Assembly (NCBI GenBank): GCA_001642945.1
Contig: LGRT01000010.1
Coordinates: 1-64,000 of the forward strand
Direction of reading: 5' to 3'
Length of the DNA stretch: 64,000 nucleotides
From: Rhodobacteraceae bacterium SB2
GTDB taxonomy: Bacteria; Pseudomonadota; Alphaproteobacteria; Rhodobacterales; Rhodobacteraceae
Shown here: piece by piece, positions 36,080 through 46,173 of the stretch
Layout: every line of letters begins with the position of its first letter
Numbering within the stretch: position 1 is the first letter of the stretch
Program-made: the position numbers and the translations under genes
Notes under the pieces: model-generated
What the model saw: only the letters and a program-made list of their open reading frames with translations
Database searches by the model: none
Told to the model about the DNA's origin: nothing

Positions 36080-36994
36080 ATGTCGAGCAGGGCAACCCAA
36101 AAAGTGGCAATGTTAATGGGGGGGCTTTCCGCCGAGCGCGGAGTCTCTCTTGTCAGCGGGCGCGAATGCGCTGCCGCTTTGCGGGGCGAAGGATTTGAGG
36201 TAATTGAGCTGGACGCTGGCGCAGATCTTGCCCAGCGGCTTGAGGATCTGCGCCCCGATGTTGCGTTCAATGCGCTGCATGGTCGCTGGGGTGAGGATGG
36301 CGCGGTTCAAGGCCTTCTTGAATGGTTGAAAATCCCCTACACGCATTCGGGTGTTTTGGCCTCTGCTTTGGGAATGGATAAGCAGCGCTCAAAAAAAGCG
36401 TTTGTTGAGGCGGGGCTGCCCGTGGTCGACAGTAAAATCGTAGCAAAATCAGATGCCGCCAGCCAGTTTTTGCTGCCCGCTCCTTACGTGATCAAGCCCA
36501 ATAATGAAGGCTCGTCTGTTGGGATATATTTCGTTCAAGACGGGGCTAACGTTTTGCCGGATCTTGGCGATGACTTGCCCGATCTAGTTATGATAGAGCG
36601 GTTCGTGCCGGGGCGTGAATTAACCACCACCGTGCTAGATGATCAAGCCTTGGCTGTCACGGATATTATCACCGAAAAATGGTATGATTATGCCGCCAAA
36701 TATCATCCGGGGGGGTCCCGCCATGTGGTGCCAGCGGATGTGCCGGCTGAGATCACTGCCGCCTGTTTGGAGTATGCGCTGCGCGCGCATCAAGCGTTGG
36801 GGTGCCGCGGTTTGAGCCGAACTGATTTTCGCTGGGATGAAACGAAAGGGCTAGAAGGGTTGATCTTGCTCGAAACAAATACGCAACCGGGCATGACCCC
36901 CACCTCGCTAAGCCCCGAACAAGCTGCCAGCGTTGGCATTGGCTTTGGGGCGCTGTGTCGGCGTATCGTGGAGGATGCTGGATGCGATCGCTGA
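36080..36994 (+). CDS. ddl: D-alanine--D-alanine ligase
   Basis: A 304-residue ATP-grasp enzyme that joins two D-alanines for the peptidoglycan stem. Motifs seen are VAMLMGGLSAERGVSL (substrate side), PYVIKPNNEGSSVGIYF, and EITTE-like HPGGSRHVVPADV; the metal-binding end is LILLETNTQPGMTPTSL. Length is normal. Its stop overlaps the ftsQ start by 13 bases, so they are co-transcribed. Confidence 0.95.
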   Translation: MSSRATQKVAMLMGGLSAERGVSLVSGRECAAALRGEGFEVIELDAGADLAQRLEDLRPDVAFNALHGRWGEDGAVQGLLEWLKIPYTHSGVLASALGMDKQRSKKAFVEAGLPVVDSKIVAKSDAASQFLLPAPYVIKPNNEGSSVGIYFVQDGANVLPDLGDDLPDLVMIERFVPGRELTTTVLDDQALAVTDIITEKWYDYAAKYHPGGSRHVVPADVPAEITAACLEYALRAHQALGCRGLSRTDFRWDETKGLEGLILLETNTQPGMTPTSLSPEQAASVGIGFGALCRRIVEDAGCDR

Positions 36995-37860
36995 TTGGCA
37001 GGCCGAAGCGGCAAGAGGATCCTGCACCCTCGCGGCTGGCCTATCGTCTGCACAGGATTATGCTGCGGCCGGTCTTAAGATTTGCAGTGATTTACGGGCT
37101 GCCCGTCGGTCTAATGCTGGCCGCGCTTGGGGTTTATTTTGGCGATCAGCAGCGCCGGGATGCGGTGCGTTTGATTTACAATCAGGCGGCTACGCTGTTT
37201 GTCGAGCGACCCGAATTCATGATTGATTTAATGTCGATCAGCGGCGCCAGCGATGATGTGGCGCAAGATATTCGCGAGGTTTTGAATATTGATTTTCCGA
37301 TCAGTTCTTTTGATTTGGACTCTGCGCAGATGCGCGAAACGATCTTGGGGCTCGATCCTGTAAAAGAAGCACGGGTGAATGTACACTGGGGCGAGATGGT
37401 CCAGATCGAGATAGAAGAGCGGCGTCCGGCTATTATTTGGCGCCGCCGCGAGGCGCTTGAATTGCTGGATGAAACTGGCGCCTACGTTCGCACTGCGTCC
37501 TCGCGGCTGGATTACCCGCAGCTGAATTTGATCGCGGGCGCCGGGGCGGATCAACATGTGGCCCAAGCCTTGGCACTTTACGCTGCGGCGCGCCCCTTAG
37601 CAGAGCGGTTGCGGGGTATGGTTTACGTGGGGCAGAGACGCTGGGATGTTGCCTTGGATCGCGATCAACGCTTGATGTTGCCCGAACGCGATCCTGTGCA
37701 AGCCTTAGAGCGCATCATTGGCTTGGATCAGGCGCAAGATCTTTTGGCCCGCGATATTGAAGTGGTGGATATGCGCCTTGAAAAACGAATGACCTTGCGC
37801 CTTGGAGAAGAGGCGCTTTTGGGATCTCAGGACGTGATACAGATGAAGACTGGAGACTAA
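36982..37860 (+). CDS. ftsQ: Cell division protein FtsQ
   Basis: A 292-residue bitopic membrane protein. The ATG at 36982 (GGAGG precedes it) starts MRSLIGRPKRQEDPAP; the membrane helix is VLRFAVIYGLPVGLMLAALGVYFG. The periplasmic POTRA domain has VKEARVNVHWGEMVQIEIEERRPA and WRRREALELLDETG. FtsQ connects early and late division proteins at the septum. The first 13 bases overlap ddl. Confidence 0.92.
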   Translation: MRSLIGRPKRQEDPAPSRLAYRLHRIMLRPVLRFAVIYGLPVGLMLAALGVYFGDQQRRDAVRLIYNQAATLFVERPEFMIDLMSISGASDDVAQDIREVLNIDFPISSFDLDSAQMRETILGLDPVKEARVNVHWGEMVQIEIEERRPAIIWRRREALELLDETGAYVRTASSRLDYPQLNLIAGAGADQHVAQALALYAAARPLAERLRGMVYVGQRRWDVALDRDQRLMLPERDPVQALERIIGLDQAQDLLARDIEVVDMRLEKRMTLRLGEEALLGSQDVIQMKTGD

Positions 37861-37862
37861 AG

Positions 37863-39197
37863 ATGGCAGGGCTTTATGAATCTCAACGTGCTATGCGGGC
37901 GATGCGCAAAGCAGCATTGCAGCGTGGAGTGATCGCTGTTTTGGATATGGGCACTGCGAAAATTGGATGTTTTATCCTGCGCTTTGAAGGCAGCGGGGCC
38001 TCTGAGGGCTTTGATGGGGTCGGCTCGTTGGCGGGGCAATCCGAGTTTCGCGTGGTGGGCGCGGCAACCACCCAGTCTCGCGGTGTGGAATTTGGCGAGA
38101 TTATATCGATGCCTCAAGCCGAGCGCGCCATTCGTACGGTTTTACAATCCGCGCAGAAAATGGCGCGGTTGCATGTGGATCACGTGATTGCCTGCTTTTC
38201 AGGCGGCGCCCCGCGGTCTTATGGCGTGACGGGCGAGGTCAACGTGGAAAGTCAAATCGTTCAAGATCAAGATGTGGCCCGCGTTTTAGCAGCGTGTGAT
38301 ATCCCTGAATTTGGAGAGGGTCGCGAGGTTTTGCACGCGCAGCCGGTTAATTTCGTTTTGGATCAACGCAGCGGCCTGTCAGATCCGCGCGATCAAATTG
38401 GCAACGTGTTGGGCGCGGATATGCATATGCTGACCGTTTCTGAAAAAGCCATTCATGATCTGGCCTATTGCGTGAAGCGCTGCGACCTTGAATTGGCGGG
38501 CGTCGCTTCTTCTGCTTATGTGTCTGGGGTTTCGTCTTTGGTCGAAGATGAGCAAGAGCTTGGCGGGGCCTGTATTGATATCGGCGGCGGGACGTCAAGC
38601 GTATCGATTTTTATGAAAAAGCACATGATTTACGCCGATACGGTCAGGCTAGGCGGTGACCATATTACGCGGGATATCTCGATGGGCTTGCAAGTTCCTA
38701 TGGCGCTGGCAGAGCGGATTAAAACCATGCATGGAGGGCTGATTGCCACCGGTATGGATGACCGGGATATGATCGAAATGGGCGGCGATACCGGCGATTG
38801 GGAACGGGATCGACGGATGGTCAGCCGCGCCGAGTTGATCGGTATTATACGGCCAAGAATGGAAGAAATTTTTGAAGATATAAGAGCCTGCTTGGATGCT
38901 GCCGGGTTTGATCATCTGCCCGCGCAGCAAATCGTGCTGACGGGCGGTGGCAGCCAGATCCCGGGTATAGATGATTTAGCCAGCCGGTTGTTGGGCCAAC
39001 AAGTGCGCTTGGGCAGACCGTTGCGCATTCACGGATTGCCGCCAGCATACGCGGGCGCCAATTGCGCCGGTTTGGTCGGTTTAAGTCTTTTTGCCGCCCA
39101 TCCGCAAGATGAATGGTGGGATTTTGAGATGACAACCGCGCGCTATCCGACTCGCTCTTTGAAACGAGCAATGCGCTGGTTTAAAGATAATTGGTAG
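37863..39197 (+). CDS. ftsA: Cell division protein FtsA
   Basis: A 444-residue actin-like protein that anchors FtsZ to the membrane. The phosphate loop is IAVLDMGTAKIGCF; the second has ACIDIGGGTSSVSIF and the adenosine part is IVLTGGGSQIPGIDDLA. The C-terminus ends SLKRAMRWFKDNW, an amphipathic helix for membrane binding. It begins two bases after ftsQ. Confidence 0.95.
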   Translation: MAGLYESQRAMRAMRKAALQRGVIAVLDMGTAKIGCFILRFEGSGASEGFDGVGSLAGQSEFRVVGAATTQSRGVEFGEIISMPQAERAIRTVLQSAQKMARLHVDHVIACFSGGAPRSYGVTGEVNVESQIVQDQDVARVLAACDIPEFGEGREVLHAQPVNFVLDQRSGLSDPRDQIGNVLGADMHMLTVSEKAIHDLAYCVKRCDLELAGVASSAYVSGVSSLVEDEQELGGACIDIGGGTSSVSIFMKKHMIYADTVRLGGDHITRDISMGLQVPMALAERIKTMHGGLIATGMDDRDMIEMGGDTGDWERDRRMVSRAELIGIIRPRMEEIFEDIRACLDAAGFDHLPAQQIVLTGGGSQIPGIDDLASRLLGQQVRLGRPLRIHGLPPAYAGANCAGLVGLSLFAAHPQDEWWDFEMTTARYPTRSLKRAMRWFKDNW

Positions 39198-39362
39198 AGC
39201 TTAGCGGAAGGCTGGCGCCTAGATCGGGTGTTATGGGCACAAAATCGCCCATATTTAGCGGGTAGATCGTAATTTTGCGTGACCTTTTGAATTTATTTAG
39301 CTACCATTCACGTAATAATTAAAAATGTTCCCAAAATGGGACAAATCACAGGCGGATTAACC

Positions 39363-40931
39363 ATGACATTGAAACTTTCAGTGCCCCAATATGATGAACT
39401 AAAACCCAGAATTACCGTTTTTGGCGTTGGTGGCGCTGGCGGTAATGCGGTCAATAACATGATCAGCAAAGAGCTGGATGGCGTTGAATTTGTCGTTGCG
39501 AACACCGATGCACAGGCGCTGCAGCAAAGCCAATCAAGCACGCGTATCCAGTTGGGTGTGAAAGTGACCGAGGGTTTGGGCGCGGGCGCACGGGCGTCGG
39601 TTGGATCTGCCGCTGCTGAAGAAAGCATCGAACAAATCGTCGATAATTTGGCGGGATCGCATATGTGTTTTATCACGGCAGGAATGGGGGGCGGAACGGG
39701 CACGGGCGCGGCACCGATCATCGCGCAAGCCGCGCGCGAACTTGGGGTGCTTACAGTTGGGGTTGTTACCAAGCCGTTTCAGTTTGAAGGTGCCAAGCGG
39801 ATGCGTCAGGCTGAAGAGGGCGTCGAGGCACTGCAAAAGATGGTTGATACGCTGATCATCATCCCGAACCAGAATTTATTCCGTCTGGCGAATGAAAAAA
39901 CCACCTTTACAGATGCGTTCAGCATGGCGGATGACGTCTTGTATCAGGGCGTCAAAGGCGTCACCGATCTGATGGTACGCCCCGGCTTGATCAATTTGGA
40001 CTTTGCCGATGTCCGCGCCGTAATGGATGAAATGGGCAAGGCGATGATGGGCACAGGCGAAGCGGAGGGCGAAGACCGCGCTATTCAGGCGGCTGAAAAA
40101 GCAATTGCCAATCCACTGCTCGATGAAATCAGTCTGAACGGCGCACGCGGCGTTTTGATCAACATCACCGGTGGCCAAGATTTAACCTTGTTTGAGTTGG
40201 ATGAGGCGGCCAATCGGGTGCGCGAGGAAGTGGATGCGGATGCCAATATCATCGTCGGTTCAACGTTGGACACGGAGATGGCGGGTAAAATGCGGGTTTC
40301 AGTCGTTGCCACTGGCATTGACGTGAGCGAAAGCAGCAATGAAATTCCCCAACCACGCCGGAGAATGGCTGAGCCCTTGGTCGCTGCTGAGCAGGCTGCC
40401 GAGCTTACTTTGGCGCAGGAGCGCGAGCCAGAGCTGACGGTGCCCGCTGCGCCCGAGGCGGATTTATTCGCGGATGCCGGAAGCGCACATGATGTGGATG
40501 AGGCGCTTGCGCCGCATGACGAGAGATTGGGGGGACAGGATGACAGCCTGCCGCCTCCTGCCTATCAAGGGCAACCGGCCGCGCCGCTTCAATTGGGCGA
40601 AGATACGGCGGTGCGCGTCTCTGCGGCCGGTGTGCCAACCGATGAAGCGATGGCGCGCCTTCGGGCTGCGGTGAAAACCACCCCCGCCTCGGCGCAACCT
40701 CAAAGTCAGGTTGAAGAAGAACCTGCGGCTTCCGAGCGTCCGCGGTTTGGAATTGGATCTCTTATCAACCGCATGTCGGGTGCAGAAAGTGATCGTTCGA
40801 GCGTGGCCACAGCCCCTGCAGCGCCGCAAGAAACACCCGTTTCGCGCGCTCCAACAGCAGAAGCGGCAGAGCCGCCTTTAGAACAAGAGCGGATCGAAGT
40901 GCCCGCCTTTTTGCGCCGTCAGGCGAACTAA
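39363..40931 (+). CDS. ftsZ: Cell division protein FtsZ
   Basis: A 522-residue tubulin homologue; the ATG at 39363 ([20 protein letters not shown]) matches the alphaproteobacterial start. GTP binding: [14 protein letters not shown]7 region: [15 protein letters not shown]. Residues about 320-505 are a long acidic, proline-rich linker, as in other Rhodobacteraceae, and the C-terminal peptide is [11 protein letters not shown], which binds FtsA. It makes the Z-ring. A 165-base gap after ftsA may hold its promoter; a hairpin follows the stop. Confidence 0.97.
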   Translation: MTLKLSVPQYDELKPRITVFGVGGAGGNAVNNMISKELDGVEFVVANTDAQALQQSQSSTRIQLGVKVTEGLGAGARASVGSAAAEESIEQIVDNLAGSHMCFITAGMGGGTGTGAAPIIAQAARELGVLTVGVVTKPFQFEGAKRMRQAEEGVEALQKMVDTLIIIPNQNLFRLANEKTTFTDAFSMADDVLYQGVKGVTDLMVRPGLINLDFADVRAVMDEMGKAMMGTGEAEGEDRAIQAAEKAIANPLLDEISLNGARGVLINITGGQDLTLFELDEAANRVREEVDADANIIVGSTLDTEMAGKMRVSVVATGIDVSESSNEIPQPRRRMAEPLVAAEQAAELTLAQEREPELTVPAAPEADLFADAGSAHDVDEALAPHDERLGGQDDSLPPPAYQGQPAAPLQLGEDTAVRVSAAGVPTDEAMARLRAAVKTTPASAQPQSQVEEEPAASERPRFGIGSLINRMSGAESDRSSVATAPAAPQETPVSRAPTAEAAEPPLEQERIEVPAFLRRQAN

Positions 40932-40953
40932 ATCCATCGATATGTCAAGCATT

Positions 40954-40978
40954 GCATCCCCTCTTTTGATGGGGATGC
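40954..40978. terminator. Hairpin downstream of ftsZ
   Basis: GCATCCCC at 40954-40961 pairs with GGGGATGC at 40971-40978 around a nine-base loop, 23 bases after the ftsZ stop. There is no T run, so it may stabilise or end the mRNA only weakly. Arms match those of the larger repeat at 13603-13639. Confidence 0.5.
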
Positions 40979-41116
40979 GCTCGCGCAATAAATAATTGGG
41001 CAAATTCGTGCTGGTTTTGAGCGACCATGTTTCAGTGCGTAACAAAGTTTGAATTGTGATTGTTGGCCCATTTAAGGTAAAAGCGTTGCAAATCATAAAA
41101 GAGTTTTGGGGTTAAA

Positions 41117-42037
41117 TTGCAAACCACTGTTTCTAAGGTTCTGGTCTTTCGCGGCATTGGGTTGCATTCCGGTGAGGAGGTCGAGCTTAAACTTTGCCCG
41201 GCCCCCGCGAATTTCGGCCTCTGTTTTTTCCGCAGCGATGTAGAAATTGGGGATTGCGCTATTCCGGCCCGCTGGGACAGGGTTGAGCAATCTCCATTAT
41301 GCACAAAGCTGGTGAATGAAGCGGGTATATCTGTTTCAACCGTAGAGCATCTGCTCTCGGCGCTGGCGGGCTGCGGTGTGCATAACGCACGGATTGAAAT
41401 TAACGGCCCTGAAGTGCCCATTCTTGATGGCAGCGCGGTTCCGTTTGTGCGCCAGATATTGGCAGACCCGCTGACGCAATTGGATCAGCCTGTCGAGGCG
41501 ATCCGGATTTTGAAAGACATTGAATTTAAAACCGATCAGGGTTGGGCGCGTTTGGTTCCCAGTGATGTTCCCAAGATGAGCTTTCATATCGATTTTAAAG
41601 ACGCTGCGATCGGCGTGCAAAGCAAATCGATTAATATGTCAAACGGTTCTTTTGTGCGCGAGTTATGCGACAGCCGTACCTTTTGCCGCAGCGTGGATGT
41701 TGAGACGATGCGCGCGAATGGGTTGGCGCGGGGTGGCAGTTTGGAAAATGCCGTGGTGGTTGACGGCGCAAAAGTGCTAAGCCCCGGTGGTTTACGGCAC
41801 GCCGATGAAGCCGTGCGGCATAAAATGCTTGATGCTTTGGGTGATTTAACCTTAAGTGGTGCTCCGATCATTGGGCATTATATCGGGCATCGTGCCGGGC
41901 ATGCGATCACCAATAACCTCTTATGCGTTTTGTTCGCCACGCCTGGAAGTTTTGAGCGCGTGTCTTGCAGCGATGATGTGTTGCAAATATTGCCCGGTAT
42001 CGGGGCTTGTTTAGAAGAATATCGCGCAGCGTCTTAA
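41117..42037 (+). CDS. lpxC: UDP-3-O-acyl-N-acetylglucosamine deacetylase
   Basis: A 306-residue zinc enzyme for the committed step of lipid A synthesis. The start is TTG at 41117: the protein then begins MQTTVSKVLVFRGIGLHSG, which is where LpxC should start, and no ATG is near. Zinc and catalytic residues lie in STVEHLLSAL and HADEAVRHKMLDALGDLTL. The rare start codon may hold its level low, as LpxC is normally tightly controlled. It lies between ftsZ and bamD as usual. Confidence 0.95.
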   Translation: MQTTVSKVLVFRGIGLHSGEEVELKLCPAPANFGLCFFRSDVEIGDCAIPARWDRVEQSPLCTKLVNEAGISVSTVEHLLSALAGCGVHNARIEINGPEVPILDGSAVPFVRQILADPLTQLDQPVEAIRILKDIEFKTDQGWARLVPSDVPKMSFHIDFKDAAIGVQSKSINMSNGSFVRELCDSRTFCRSVDVETMRANGLARGGSLENAVVVDGAKVLSPGGLRHADEAVRHKMLDALGDLTLSGAPIIGHYIGHRAGHAITNNLLCVLFATPGSFERVSCSDDVLQILPGIGACLEEYRAAS

Positions 42038-42135
42038 AGATCGCTCTTTTTGATCCCCTTGTTTTTATGTTACAACAACGCCATGAGGCCAAGTAGGATG
42101 CGGCTTTGTGATTTGTACAAAAGGGATGTTCGCGA

Positions 42136-42981
42136 ATGAAGGCATATGGGTTTCGCCACGGGATCGCCGCAGCGCTGTTGGGCGTTTTTTTATTGGCCGG
42201 ATGTGAGGATGCTTTTAAAAGCCAAGAGCCTGAAAATCTTGAAAATTTCAGCCCTGAAGAGATTTTTAAGAAGGCTGAAATAGAGCTGAACAAGAAACGC
42301 TATGATCAAGGCGCGCAATATTTCAGTGAAATAGAGCGGCTCTATCCCTATTCTGAATGGGCCAAACGCGGCTTGATCATGCAAGCATTCGTTTATCATC
42401 AAGGCAAGAAATATGATGAAAGCCGCGCCGCAGCCCAGCGATATGTCGATTTTTTCCCAGCAGATGAAGATGCCGCTTATGCGCAATATCTTTTGGCGTT
42501 AAGCTATTACGATCAAATTTCGGATATTGGCCGCGATCAGGGGCTGACATTGCAGGCGCTTGAAGCGTTCCGCGTTGTGATTGAGCAATATCCCGAAAGC
42601 GATTATGCTGAACCCTCAAAATTGAAATTTGATCTGGCGTTTAGCCATTTGGCCGCCAGGGAAATGGAAGTTGGGCGCTATTATTTGAAATCTGGGCATT
42701 ATGGCGCGGCGGTGAATAGGTTTAGAGTGGTCGTTGAAGATTTTCAAACCACATCGCAAACCCCCGAGGCTTTGCATCGATTGGTGGAGGCCTATCTCTC
42801 GCTTGGTTTGGTGGATGAGGCCCAATCTGCGGCGGCGATTTTAGGGCATAATTATCAGTCAAGCGAATGGTATCGCGCCAGTTTCGCGCTGCTTAAATCG
42901 AAGGGCTATTCTCCAAAAGTATCGGGTACGGGATGGCTGAGCAAAGTCTACCGACAAGTTGTAAAAGGCGAATGGCTGTGA
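42136..42981 (+). CDS. bamD: Outer membrane assembly lipoprotein BamD
   Basis: A 281-residue lipoprotein with lipobox LAGC near residue 22 and five tetratricopeptide-like helical repeats (the first around IFKKAEIELNKKRYDQGAQYF, then LIMQAFVYHQGKKYDESRAA). BamD is essential in the BAM complex with BamA. The gene is followed 21 bases later by recN, as in other alphaproteobacteria. Confidence 0.93.
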   Translation: MKAYGFRHGIAAALLGVFLLAGCEDAFKSQEPENLENFSPEEIFKKAEIELNKKRYDQGAQYFSEIERLYPYSEWAKRGLIMQAFVYHQGKKYDESRAAAQRYVDFFPADEDAAYAQYLLALSYYDQISDIGRDQGLTLQALEAFRVVIEQYPESDYAEPSKLKFDLAFSHLAAREMEVGRYYLKSGHYGAAVNRFRVVVEDFQTTSQTPEALHRLVEAYLSLGLVDEAQSAAAILGHNYQSSEWYRASFALLKSKGYSPKVSGTGWLSKVYRQVVKGEWL

Positions 42982-43002
42982 TGAAGCAGACGGGCTAAGG
43001 CG

Positions 43003-44655
43003 ATGCTCAAAGGATTAGATATTCGCGATATTTTGATTATTGATCATCTTGAGCTTTCGTTGAGGGCTGGCTTGAACGTGCTGACTGGAGAAACCGGGGC
43101 GGGAAAGTCTATTTTGCTTGATAGTTTGGGCTTCGTACTTGGCTGGCGCGGACCATCTGATTTGGTGCGCCAAGGGGCCGAGCAAGGTGAAGTAAGCGCG
43201 TGGTTTGATTTGCCCGATGACCACCCGGTTTTGGATTTACTCGAGCAGCATGGATTGCCTGTTTCGCAAGAGTTGATATTGCGGCGTATCAACGGGCGAG
43301 AGGGGCGTAAAACCGCCTGGATCAATGACCGCCGGGTGTCAGGTGAATTGCTGCGCAAACTGTCCGAGCATTTGGTTGAACTACATGGCCAGCATGATGA
43401 TCGGGGCTTGTTAAACGCCAAAGGGCACCGCAATTTATTAGACGAATATGGCCAATATGGCGCTTTGAAAGCGGCGGTCGCCAAAGCTTGGGGCGAAAAA
43501 GAGCGCGCTCGCAAAGCGGTTGAACTGGAAAGCGAAGCGGTCACAGAGTTGCGCCGCGAAGAAGAGTTTCTGCGCCATGCGGTGGCTGAATTAAGCGCGC
43601 TGGATCCAAAACCTGGCGAGGCGGATGCGTTGGATGCGAAGCGGCGGTTGATGCAGGCCTCGACGCGGGTGCGCGCAGATGTGTCTAAAGCCCATCACGC
43701 GCTGGGGCGCGAGGGCGCCGAAGCTTTGCTGGATGATGCCCAGCGCTGGCTGCAAGAGGCTGCTGCACAGTTAAACGATGAATTAGACGCGCCGCTCGAC
43801 AGTTTGTCGCGCGTGATGAATGACTTGCAAGATACGCTGAATGAGGTTGAAGCCTGTTTAGACGCAATCGGGTTTAACCCACATGAGCTTGAAACGCTTG
43901 AAGAGCGCTTGTTTGCGATGCGCGGCTTGGCGCGTAAGCATGATGTCCATGCCGATGCATTGGCTGACTTAGCCGGCGATTTAGAAGCGCGTTTGCTGCG
44001 TTTGGACGCCGGCGCAGACAATTTGAACGCCCTGCGGGCAGCGCAAGCTGAAGCCGAAAACGTCTATGCTGCGCGGGCAGCAGAGTTGCAGCTTGCGCGC
44101 AGCGCTGCCGCCGAAAAGCTGGATCAAGCGATGGCCTTAGAATTGGCACCTCTGAAAATGGAGCGGGCAGTGTTTGAAACCAGACTGACCGCGGCCGCCG
44201 CAGGCCCTGAGGGGATTGATCAAATCGATTTTTGCGTGGCCACCAATCCAGGCGCGCCGGCGGGGCCTTTGGGGAAAATTGCCTCTGGTGGTGAATTAAG
44301 CCGATTTTTATTGGCGCTGAAAGTGTGCCTCAATGCGGGTAATTCGCACGCAACTTTGATTTTTGATGAGATTGACCGCGGGGTCGGGGGGGCCACTGCC
44401 GATGCGGTGGGCCGACGTTTGGCAGAGCTGGCGCAATCCGGGCAAGTGCTGGTGGTCACGCATTCTGCACAGGTTGCCGCATTAGGTGATGCACAATTCC
44501 AAGTCAGCAAACATCAAACAGATAGCCATACTGTCTCGCGGATCAAACAGCTTGATCGCGAAGAGCGCGTGGATGAGATTGCGCGTATGATTTCAGGAAC
44601 GCAGGTTACGGATGCCGCGCGTGTGGCGGCTCAGACTCTGATCGCAGGGCGTTGA
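43003..44655 (+). CDS. recN: DNA repair protein RecN
   Basis: A 550-residue SMC-like ATPase. Walker A is GETGAGKSILL near residue 30, the ABC signature SGGELSRFLLALK near residue 425, and Walker B LIFDEIDRGVGG. Between them are coiled-coil stretches. It takes part in double-strand break repair. RecN is often SOS-regulated; here it sits 21 bases behind bamD, so no separate LexA site would fit in that gap, and expression is likely tied to bamD. Confidence 0.95.
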   Translation: MLKGLDIRDILIIDHLELSLRAGLNVLTGETGAGKSILLDSLGFVLGWRGPSDLVRQGAEQGEVSAWFDLPDDHPVLDLLEQHGLPVSQELILRRINGREGRKTAWINDRRVSGELLRKLSEHLVELHGQHDDRGLLNAKGHRNLLDEYGQYGALKAAVAKAWGEKERARKAVELESEAVTELRREEEFLRHAVAELSALDPKPGEADALDAKRRLMQASTRVRADVSKAHHALGREGAEALLDDAQRWLQEAAAQLNDELDAPLDSLSRVMNDLQDTLNEVEACLDAIGFNPHELETLEERLFAMRGLARKHDVHADALADLAGDLEARLLRLDAGADNLNALRAAQAEAENVYAARAAELQLARSAAAEKLDQAMALELAPLKMERAVFETRLTAAAAGPEGIDQIDFCVATNPGAPAGPLGKIASGGELSRFLLALKVCLNAGNSHATLIFDEIDRGVGGATADAVGRRLAELAQSGQVLVVTHSAQVAALGDAQFQVSKHQTDSHTVSRIKQLDREERVDEIARMISGTQVTDAARVAAQTLIAGR

Positions 44656-44676
44656 TCTGCACTGCGATCCGGCGCC

Positions 44677-46050
44677 TTAATTCTGCCTTAACAATTTACC
44701 TGGATTTAAGATGTTCAAGGGATCCATTTGGCGTTTCAAGCCGCGCATAACCTCCCAGGCTAGACCATGCTCTTGCTCCATAAATTTCAGCTTGCCCATG
44801 CCAATCCCATGCTCGCCGGTACAGGTGCCGCCCAAGGCCAGTGCGCGTTCGGCCATACGGTCGGAAATCTGCATTGCAGCTCTGTATTCGGATGCATTGT
44901 CAGGATCGATCAGCAGAATCGCGTGGAAATTTCCATCCCCCATATGCCCTAAAATAGGCCCGCTGATCGCGCTTCGGGCAATATCTGCATGGGTTTCTTC
45001 TACCGCGTGCGCCAGAGCAGAGATTGGCACACAAATATCAGTTACGATTGCACGCGGGCCAGGGCGGCTTGCAAGAACGGCGTAATAGCCATTATGGCGC
45101 ATCGTCCAAAGCGCGGTTCTTTCTTCGGGCAGCGCGGACCATTGGAACCCGGCACCGCCATATTCTTGACAGATATCACAAAATAATTCGGCATTTTCAG
45201 CAACGCTGGCATCGCTGCCATGCAGCTCAAACAACAGATGTGGTTGAATGCGCATTTCAGCGCCAGCATATTCGTTAAAGGCTTGAGCGGTTGCGCCATC
45301 AACGAATTCTATACGCGCCATGGGCAAGCCCATTTGTATTGTTGCGATCACGGCCTTTACCGCTTGCTGCATGCTGTCAAAAGCTACGATGCCGGCGCTT
45401 ATAGCTTCTGGCTGTGGATGCAGCTGCAAGGTAAGCTTTGTGATCAGCCCCAGCGTGCCTTCGGATCCCACCAAAAGCGACGTGAGATCATAGCCGGCAG
45501 AAGATTTACGCGCCCGGTTGCCCGTCTGTATCACTTGGCCATCCGCAAGAACAACTTCTAATGCTTTTACATTTTCCCGCATGCCACCATAGCGCACCGT
45601 GGTTGTACCGCTGGCGCGCGTTGCGGCCATGCCGCCCAATGAGGCATTGGCCCCTGGGTCAACGGGGAAGAACAGCCCGCTGGCCCGCAATTCGATATTC
45701 AGCGCTTCGCGGGTGAGCCCGGGCTGCACAAGAACATCCATATCTTCAGCATTAAGTTGTAATAGTTTGTTCATCCGCGAAAAATCGACGCTGATCCCAC
45801 CACGTGGAGCCGAGGTATGCCCCTCGAGCGATGTGCCGGTGCCCCATCCAATCACGGGGCATTCAAATTGCGAACAAATCTTGAGCAGGTTTTGAACCTC
45901 TTGCGTGGTTTCCACATAGGCCACAGCGTCCGGCGGCATGAGATCAAAATAACTTTCTGAGCGGCCATGAAGGTTGCGATCCGACTTTGATGTGCTAAGG
46001 CGGCCGGGCAAAAGCTGCGACAGGGCTTCTAGGGTTTTGGCATGGGGCAT
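44677..46050 (-). CDS. FAD-binding oxidoreductase, D-lactate dehydrogenase/GlcD-like
   Basis: A 457-residue enzyme of the PCMH-FAD group. The FAD part shows PVIGWGTGTSLEGHTSAPRGG, PGANASLGGMAATRASGTT and the helix-loop LLVGSEGTLGLITKLTL; the C-terminal half has metal-ligand histidines (LGHMGDGNFHAILLID) and CTGEHGIGMGKLKFM. This layout fits D-lactate dehydrogenase (cytochrome) or glycolate oxidase subunit D; no glcE or glcF is next to it, so the former is more likely. It converges with recN. Confidence 0.85.
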   Translation of the reverse strand: MPHAKTLEALSQLLPGRLSTSKSDRNLHGRSESYFDLMPPDAVAYVETTQEVQNLLKICSQFECPVIGWGTGTSLEGHTSAPRGGISVDFSRMNKLLQLNAEDMDVLVQPGLTREALNIELRASGLFFPVDPGANASLGGMAATRASGTTTVRYGGMRENVKALEVVLADGQVIQTGNRARKSSAGYDLTSLLVGSEGTLGLITKLTLQLHPQPEAISAGIVAFDSMQQAVKAVIATIQMGLPMARIEFVDGATAQAFNEYAGAEMRIQPHLLFELHGSDASVAENAELFCDICQEYGGAGFQWSALPEERTALWTMRHNGYYAVLASRPGPRAIVTDICVPISALAHAVEETHADIARSAISGPILGHMGDGNFHAILLIDPDNASEYRAAMQISDRMAERALALGGTCTGEHGIGMGKLKFMEQEHGLAWEVMRGLKRQMDPLNILNPGKLLRQN

Positions 46051-46173
46051 AGCGCTGCCTCCTTACTGGGTTCGCCTTAGCTTAGCCCAAAGTTCCATTC
46101 TCCGAAAAGACTGCCAGCGATCAAAGTTAACAAAATTTCAGAACACTGTGGTTCAGCCCCATAGCCTGCGGTT

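Noticed and set aside
42982-43002. A LexA box for recN
   Set aside because: The 21-base gap has no SOS-like palindrome.
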